Source of the DNA: CAMAUF01 sp046152925
GTDB taxonomy: Bacteria; Chloroflexota; Dehalococcoidia; Tepidiformales; Tepidiformaceae
DNA length: 10,795 nucleotides
Assembly (NCBI GenBank): GCA_046152925.1
Contig: JBJXFX010000038.1
Span: forward strand, 1 to 10,795
Direction: 5' to 3'
Shown in pieces: positions 6,826-10,795 of this stretch. The translations under genes and the position numbers were made by a program. The notes below the pieces were generated by a model. That model did not search any database. It saw nothing but the letters and a program-made list of their open reading frames with translations, and was not told the origin of the DNA. Each line of letters starts with the position of its first letter. The first letter of the stretch is position 1.

Positions 6826-9255
6826 TTACCAGGTCACACGGCGAAGCTTGCCCCCGCTGAACACGTAGGCGACGCCATCCTGGATGGCGAACGCGTCCAT
6901 CTGCGAGAAGTCCTTGTGGCGGTATTGCCGCTCAAACACACCGTCTCGTCGCAGGATGACGACCCGGTCGTTCGCCGCGTCGAGCACGGCGAGGTCGCCG
7001 TTCTGGCCGAGCGAAAAGGGTGTCGCCGCCGCCACCAGCCGCTTATCGATCCCGGCCTCGCTCAAGATGAGCGAAGTCGTGCCCGAGAACCGGCGAATGG
7101 TGCCATCCTCATCGGCCGTGACGATCTCGCCGTCGACCAGCAAGCGCCGGCTCGCCTTAAGGTCGTCCGTCTCCAACGCTTTGAACGGGGCCACGTAGGA
7201 GCCAGCGCCGGGGCTGAAGCGGTAGACCACCTTGTGGGTCGCGTCGAGGGCGTAAAGGTCGCGCCCGAAGGTCGCGATGTCCGTGACGACGAGCCCGGCG
7301 GGCGTCGCGACCGGGATCGGCCGCAACCCCGCCCCGGGCGAGTATGCCCAGAACCGGTTGGCCGTATCGGCGATCAGCAGCGATGGCTCGCCGAGGTCGG
7401 CCCCGTCGATCCACAGCATCGCTTGAGGGCGCGCGATATTCGCCCCTTTATCCTCCGAGTACACAATCGCCTTTTCGCTGCCATTGAGCGGCGTCGCGAT
7501 CACCTTGCCCGAGTTCGCATCCAGGATGTAGGCAATCTCCTCGCCGACCACAATCCGCGAGGCGTTGACGGCCTTCTCGCCGAACTGTGCAAGGTCGGCG
7601 AGCGCCTCGACCTTGGCCGGCGCGGTGACGGCGTCCATCGCCTTAATGGCGGCCGTTGCGTCGCTCAACAGGTCGGCGACCTGCTGGCTCGCGTCTTGCT
7701 CGCGAGCTTGGAGCAAGAGGGTCTGCGCTTCTACCAGCGCGGCGCGCCGCTCGGCCGGGTTCTGCAACACCTTAGCCGTCGCCAGCGACCGCTGCGCGTC
7801 GTCGAGCAACTGGGCGACCTCGACGCTCGACTGGTCACGGATCACGCGCGGGATCGCGACGTACCCCACGGCCACAAGCAGCAGGCTCAGCCCGATAGCA
7901 ATCACGAGCCATGTCGGCGGGAGCCGTTTCAGAAGGGGCCCGTGCCCGCCATCGAGCATGCCGTTTCCCTTCCAGCGCCCCGATCGGTTCTCTCGCACGC
8001 GGATCAGCGCGCCACCCGCTGACACGACCGTCGCATTCGCGCCCGCGATGACATCCGCGACAGGTCCGATGACGGCGGTGGACGCGCGCGTCCGCACGTC
8101 ATCTGCAAGGTCATCGACCAAGGGCGCGCCATCAAGGTTCGGCGAAGGAAGCGGTGGCGCATCATCGCGCGCCAGACCGCGGCTGAAGCTCTCGGAACGA
8201 TGGCGGCGCGAAGATGTGTTATCGATCACCGAAGGCTCCGGCTGGGCCGTGCGCCAGGCTGGCCCGTAAAACCCGACATGCACGTCGGCCTGAGAAATCG
8301 CGGCGCGCGCCCGGCGCTCCGCGGCGAGCCGCGCGAGCGTCCCATCGCCCGAAGCCCGCCGCAGCGGGGCCAGGCTCTCGACACTCATCACCGGGGCTCG
8401 GGCGACGATCTCCGCGCGCCGTTGCCGGATTTCCACCAACTGCCGGCGCACCGCCTCGATGGCGTCCTCAGCTTGGGGCTCGATGAACAGGCTCGGCTGG
8501 TACGAAGCGTCGTCTTGCGGCGCCTTCGCCGCCGGCAGAGCGTGCCCGGCGGTGGCGTCGATCACGCCGCCCTCGGCGCCCGACGGACGCCGGGCGAGCT
8601 GCGGCGCGGCCGGGTTCGAAAGATACAGGACAGTCGCGTGCGGCTGGTCCTGTAATCGCCGGTAGAGGTTCTTGAGGACTTGGTCTCCCGGAAGCTTCAG
8701 GATGCCTTCGACAAGCGTGTCGTCCAGGGCGTTCAGGGCGCCTGTGTTGACGAGCAGCAGCCGGTCGCCCGGCTGGAGGTCGACGCGGAAAATCTGCGGT
8801 TCGGCCTGTGTTGGGCCGCCAATGGGCGCAGCGTGCTCCTCATCGGGGTAGTACGCGATGAGTCCGCGACTCGTCTTATGAAAAGCGACGGACGGCCCGG
8901 CCTGGGCGATCACCGTCTGAGCCCCGCGCCGCGCCACCGCGCTCACGCCGAGGCTCACGCGGTGCTGGGCGATGCTCTTCGCGTTCCAATCGCCGAGGCT
9001 GCGGGCCGCTTCGATGAACACGCGGCGGATCGCGCCGGTAAGGCTCATGTCGAAGCCCGCCCACGCCTGGCCGGCAGCGGAAATCACGTGACCGGCGAAA
9101 GCCTCGCCGGCCGGAGTCGTGCCCTCAGCGACGACGTAGAGCTCCGCCCGGTCGTCGGCTGGGCCCTTGCCCGTGAACACGCCTGCGTTGGGTCCGCGGT
9201 CAACCGGCTCGTGATCGACGATCGCGAACTGGCCAACCTGGAGGGGCTCGGTCAT
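6826..9255 (-). CDS. PP2C-like pseudophosphatase, transmembrane segment and six-repeat beta-propeller
   Basis: From ATG 9253-9255 the protein has 809 residues. Residues about 6-215 follow the order of a PP2C (PPM) phosphatase domain, but each metal-ligand motif looks altered: NED reads NAG (23-25), ADG reads AEG (43-45), GDSR reads GPSV (120-123), SDG reads NTG (170-172) and the last DN reads PH (205-206). Residues 216-445 are a low-complexity, charged linker with a probable coiled coil (262-320). A membrane span follows at about 446-469, with many basic residues before it, so the N-terminus is probably cytoplasmic. Residues 475-562 are helical. Residues 565-809 contain six propeller-like repeats such as SLLIADTANRFWAYSP and LAVLDAANDRVVILRRDG. 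I infer a signalling or scaffold protein that senses something outside the cell. AAGGA lies 7 bases before this ATG; a GTG 60 bases upstream is less likely. Confidence 0.72.
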   Translation of the reverse strand: MTEPLQVGQFAIVDHEPVDRGPNAGVFTGKGPADDRAELYVVAEGTTPAGEAFAGHVISAAGQAWAGFDMSLTGAIRRVFIEAARSLGDWNAKSIAQHRVSLGVSAVARRGAQTVIAQAGPSVAFHKTSRGLIAYYPDEEHAAPIGGPTQAEPQIFRVDLQPGDRLLLVNTGALNALDDTLVEGILKLPGDQVLKNLYRRLQDQPHATVLYLSNPAAPQLARRPSGAEGGVIDATAGHALPAAKAPQDDASYQPSLFIEPQAEDAIEAVRRQLVEIRQRRAEIVARAPVMSVESLAPLRRASGDGTLARLAAERRARAAISQADVHVGFYGPAWRTAQPEPSVIDNTSSRRHRSESFSRGLARDDAPPLPSPNLDGAPLVDDLADDVRTRASTAVIGPVADVIAGANATVVSAGGALIRVRENRSGRWKGNGMLDGGHGPLLKRLPPTWLVIAIGLSLLLVAVGYVAIPRVIRDQSSVEVAQLLDDAQRSLATAKVLQNPAERRAALVEAQTLLLQAREQDASQQVADLLSDATAAIKAMDAVTAPAKVEALADLAQFGEKAVNASRIVVGEEIAYILDANSGKVIATPLNGSEKAIVYSEDKGANIARPQAMLWIDGADLGEPSLLIADTANRFWAYSPGAGLRPIPVATPAGLVVTDIATFGRDLYALDATHKVVYRFSPGAGSYVAPFKALETDDLKASRRLLVDGEIVTADEDGTIRRFSGTTSLILSEAGIDKRLVAAATPFSLGQNGDLAVLDAANDRVVILRRDGVFERQYRHKDFSQMDAFAIQDGVAYVFSGGKLRRVTW

Positions 9256-9360
9256 ATGACCGTCCTTTACCGTCCAAGTTTCTGCGAGGACCCAGTGGGC
9301 CAATCCCACGCGCACGCCGCTGCCCAGGCAGCAGCGCCCCCGCCGGCGCTAGGAACCGTC

Positions 9361-9391
9361 ACTATATCATCGGCCGTTGGGACTACGACAA
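9361..9391 (-). promoter_or_regulatory. Candidate promoter for the PP2C-like/methyltransferase genes
   Basis: On the minus strand TTGTCG (9386-9391) and TATAGT (9361-9366) are 19 bases apart and would give a leader of about 100 bases before the PP2C-like ATG. Both hexamers are fair matches to a sigma-70 promoter, but the spacing is long. This is the most AT-rich spot in the gap. Confidence 0.35.
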
Positions 9392-9409
9392 GCAGATGGC
9401 ACTCGGCAT

Positions 9410-9424
9410 CCGAATCCGATTCGG
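9410..9424. repeat. Short palindrome CCGAATC-C-GATTCGG
   Basis: A perfect 7-bp inverted repeat with a single central base lies 18 bp upstream (minus-strand sense) of the candidate -35 box and 45 bp past the epoxide hydrolase stop. Its symmetry and position would suit a dimeric regulator. A one-base loop argues against an RNA hairpin of full length. It could also be chance. Confidence 0.35.
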
Positions 9425-9469
9425 CCGATTCCGGGCTCGATCCCACGCGCTACGCCTTATCGGCTCGAC

Positions 9470-10606
9470 CTACCGGACCGTCCGGAAGAAGGCGCGGACG
9501 TCCTGCAGCAACTCCTCGGGTCGCTCCATCGCCGCGAAATGGCCGCCCTTGGCGAACTCGGTCCAGCGCTGGATGTTGTAGCGGCCCTCACACCAGCGCC
9601 TCGGGCTCCGGTAGATCTCCTTCGGGAAAACCGCCACGCCGACCGGCACCTCCACCTTCGGCCAGCCGAAGGCGCCGGTATCCCGCCGCGACTCCAGGTA
9701 CATGAAGGACGACGACGCGCTCGAATTCGGCGCCCAGTAAAACATGATGTTCGTCAACAGTTGGTCCTTCGTGTAGACCGACTCGATGTCGCCATCGCAG
9801 TCCGACCACGTCCGGAACTTCTCGACGATCCAGCTCGCGATGCCGGTGGGCGAATCCGACTGGGCGAGGGCGAGCGACACCGGTTTCGTCCCGTGGAGCT
9901 GCGAATAGGCGGTCTCCAGCGCCTGAAAGTGGGCGCGCGCCTCCTGGGCGACCTTGCTTTCCGGCGAATCGTCGCCTGGCTGCGGCGTTCCGATGATGAA
10001 ATTGAGGTGGACGCCGGCGATGTTCTCCCCGTGTGCTGCGCCCATCCGCGCCGTGATGATGCCACCCCAGTCGCCACCCTGCGTCCCGTAGCGGGCGTAG
10101 CCCAACTCCTTGGTCATCAAGGTGTCGAACGCGGCCGCCGTCCGGCTCGGCCCCCAGCCCGGCTCTGTCGGCTTCGATGACCAGCCGTAGCCGGGCAACG
10201 CCGGGATCACGACATCGAACGCGTCCGCGGGGTCGCCACCGTAGGCCGCCGGGTCCGTGAGCGGGCCGATCAGGTCGTAGAACTCGACGATCGACCCCGG
10301 CCAGCCGTGGACGAGCAGCAGCGGGAACGGGTTCGGGCCCTTCCCCTTCACATGCCAAAAGTGGAAATCGACGCCGTCGACTTCGCACAGGAACTGCGGG
10401 TACTGGTTAAGGGCGGCTTCCTGCCTTCGCCAGTCGTATCCGTCCTGCCAGTAGGCGCAAAGCTCGCGCATATACGGGATGCTCGCGCCGTACTCCCAAC
10501 CCGGGTCGAATCCGGGGTCGGGCCAGCGCGTCTGAGCGAGGCGGCGGTGGAGGTCCGCGAGGGCCTCATCGGGGACATGGATGGAGAACGGTCGCAAGTT
10601 CGGCAT
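9470..10606 (-). CDS. Epoxide hydrolase, alpha/beta fold with EHN N-terminal domain
   Basis: This 378-residue protein resembles the microsomal-type epoxide hydrolase family, which opens epoxides to diols by way of a covalent aspartate ester. Residues 3-110 contain the EHN region (FSIHVPDEALADLHRRLAQT), which wraps the catalytic fold. HGWPGS (100-105) forms the oxyanion hole, GGDWGG (177-182) carries nucleophile Asp179, Tyr303 is a likely ring-opening residue, Glu330 in FPKEIYRSP matches the charge-relay acid position, and GGHFAAME (354-361) holds catalytic His356. All the expected catalytic residues therefore appear present. There is no signal peptide, so it is probably cytosolic; the substrate is unknown. 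The frame stays open to 10732, but that extension runs through tRNA-Cys, so I take ATG 10604-10606. It has no Shine-Dalgarno and lies 8 bases after TATACT. Confidence 0.92.
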   Translation of the reverse strand: MPNLRPFSIHVPDEALADLHRRLAQTRWPDPGFDPGWEYGASIPYMRELCAYWQDGYDWRRQEAALNQYPQFLCEVDGVDFHFWHVKGKGPNPFPLLLVHGWPGSIVEFYDLIGPLTDPAAYGGDPADAFDVVIPALPGYGWSSKPTEPGWGPSRTAAAFDTLMTKELGYARYGTQGGDWGGIITARMGAAHGENIAGVHLNFIIGTPQPGDDSPESKVAQEARAHFQALETAYSQLHGTKPVSLALAQSDSPTGIASWIVEKFRTWSDCDGDIESVYTKDQLLTNIMFYWAPNSSASSSFMYLESRRDTGAFGWPKVEVPVGVAVFPKEIYRSPRRWCEGRYNIQRWTEFAKGGHFAAMERPEELLQDVRAFFRTVR

Positions 10607-10614
10607 AGCCAGGG

Positions 10615-10620
10615 AGTATA
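10615..10620 (-). promoter_or_regulatory. Candidate -10 box for a leaderless epoxide hydrolase mRNA
   Basis: The minus strand reads GTATACT, then CCCTGGCT, then the hydrolase ATG, almost the same geometry as upstream of Uma2. No ribosome site precedes the ATG and no good -35 is visible. Transcription starting here would yield a leaderless or nearly leaderless mRNA. Confidence 0.5.
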
Positions 10621-10672
10621 CGCCGGGGCGGGCCTGCGGCGGCCAGTCGAACTGCCCAAGGAAGGAGGAGAT

Positions 10673-10746
10673 TGGAGGCGCCAGTCGGATTCGAACCGGC
10701 GGTGGAGCTTTTGCAGAGCTCTGCCTTACCACTTGGCCATGGCGCC
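10673..10746 (-). tRNA. tRNA-Cys (GCA)
   Basis: The minus strand folds as a full cloverleaf. The acceptor stem GGCGCCA pairs with TGGCGCC over 7 bp. The D arm has a 3-bp GCC/GGC stem. The anticodon stem GAGCT/AGCTC encloses loop CTGCAAA, whose anticodon GCA is at 10712-10714. The variable loop is 4 bases, and the T loop is TTCGAAT. The discriminator is T (U73), the known identity base for cysteine tRNA, and CCA is encoded (10673-10675). The T stem GCCGG/CCGAC has one C-A mismatch at its second pair. Length is 74 with CCA. It lies 17 bp after another tRNA and 66 bp before the epoxide hydrolase start. Confidence 0.96.
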
Positions 10747-10763
10747 CCGAGAGCGAGCGAGAA

Positions 10764-10795
10764 TGGTGCCCAGGGTGAGATTTGAACTCACACGC
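10764..10795 (-). tRNA. 3' part of a second tRNA, identity unknown
   Basis: The window edge cuts this gene. What remains on the minus strand is part of the variable loop (GCGT), a perfect T stem GTGAG/CTCAC around loop TTCAAAT, the 3' acceptor strand CCTGGGC, discriminator A and an encoded CCA (10764-10766). The missing 5' acceptor strand should read GCCCAGG. The anticodon is outside the window. Valine or phenylalanine are possible from the acceptor sequence and neighbour order, but I cannot decide. Confidence 0.9.

Larger units (their letters stand above)
9256..9469. other. Intergenic region between the PP2C-like and epoxide hydrolase genes
   Basis: These 214 bp follow the epoxide hydrolase stop and precede the PP2C-like start, both on the minus strand. 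They hold a candidate promoter and a short palindrome (both listed) and a C/G-rich stretch (9305-9352). I see no conserved small gene, no strong hairpin with a T run after the hydrolase stop, and no RNA gene. Confidence 0.5.

Noticed and set aside
6916..8022. Plus-strand open frame of 368 codons opposite the PP2C-like gene
   Set aside because: Shadow of the minus-strand reading frame, Arg-rich and without recognisable domain or ribosome site.
9377..10180. Plus-strand open frame inside the epoxide hydrolase gene
   Set aside because: Opposite strand carries all the conserved epoxide hydrolase motifs. This frame is a compositional shadow.
10607..10732. N-terminal extension of the epoxide hydrolase by 42 residues
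   Set aside because: It would run through tRNA-Cys. Homology begins at the internal ATG and a -10 box lies inside the extension.
1..10795. CRISPR arrays, insertion sequences, toxin-antitoxin pairs, attachment sites or a defence island
   Set aside because: No regularly spaced repeats, transposase motifs, long terminal inverted repeats or tRNA-end duplication were seen. Uma2 alone is not evidence of a defence system.

Overview
This window looks like a stretch of GC-rich bacterial chromosome with ordinary housekeeping content. There is no phage, insertion sequence or CRISPR array. The lineage is uncertain. A three-gene pyruvate-type dehydrogenase with a heterotetrameric E1, a bacillithiol-type redox protein, a Uma2 nuclease, promoters that seem to give leaderless mRNAs, and a large PP2C-like/transmembrane/beta-propeller protein together suggest a high-GC, non-proteobacterial soil or thermophile lineage. 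Chloroflexota or a relative is my best guess (low confidence).

Layout. Positions 1-131 hold the 3' end of a plus-strand gene, possibly an oligopeptide ABC-transporter binding protein. A strong hairpin at 157-190 separates it from a minus-strand cluster read from 4965 down to 226: E1-alpha, E1-beta, E2, oligoribonuclease (orn), then a thioredoxin-TPR protein. The first four genes overlap or nearly touch, which is the arrangement of one translationally coupled operon. The lipoamide dehydrogenase (E3) needed to finish the complex is not in the window.

The 187-bp gap 4966-5152 separates E1-alpha from a divergent plus-strand gene for a YtxJ/BrxC-type monothiol bacilliredoxin (5153-5485). The 3' end of that gene overlaps by 8 bp the 3' end of a minus-strand Uma2 nuclease gene. 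Upstream of Uma2, on the same strand, are a class I SAM methyltransferase gene and a gene for an 809-residue membrane protein. The latter has a PP2C-like cytoplasmic domain that appears to have lost its metal-binding acidic residues, one membrane span, and a six-repeat propeller outside. A 214-bp gap (9256-9469) follows, then a minus-strand epoxide hydrolase gene with an EHN-type N-terminus, then tRNA-Cys and the 3' end of a second tRNA, both also on the minus strand.

The most interesting points are the apparent pseudophosphatase receptor-like protein, two genes with the same promoter-at-the-start-codon geometry (TATACT 7-8 bases before ATG), the coupling of orn to the E2 gene, and a C-A mismatch in the T stem of tRNA-Cys.
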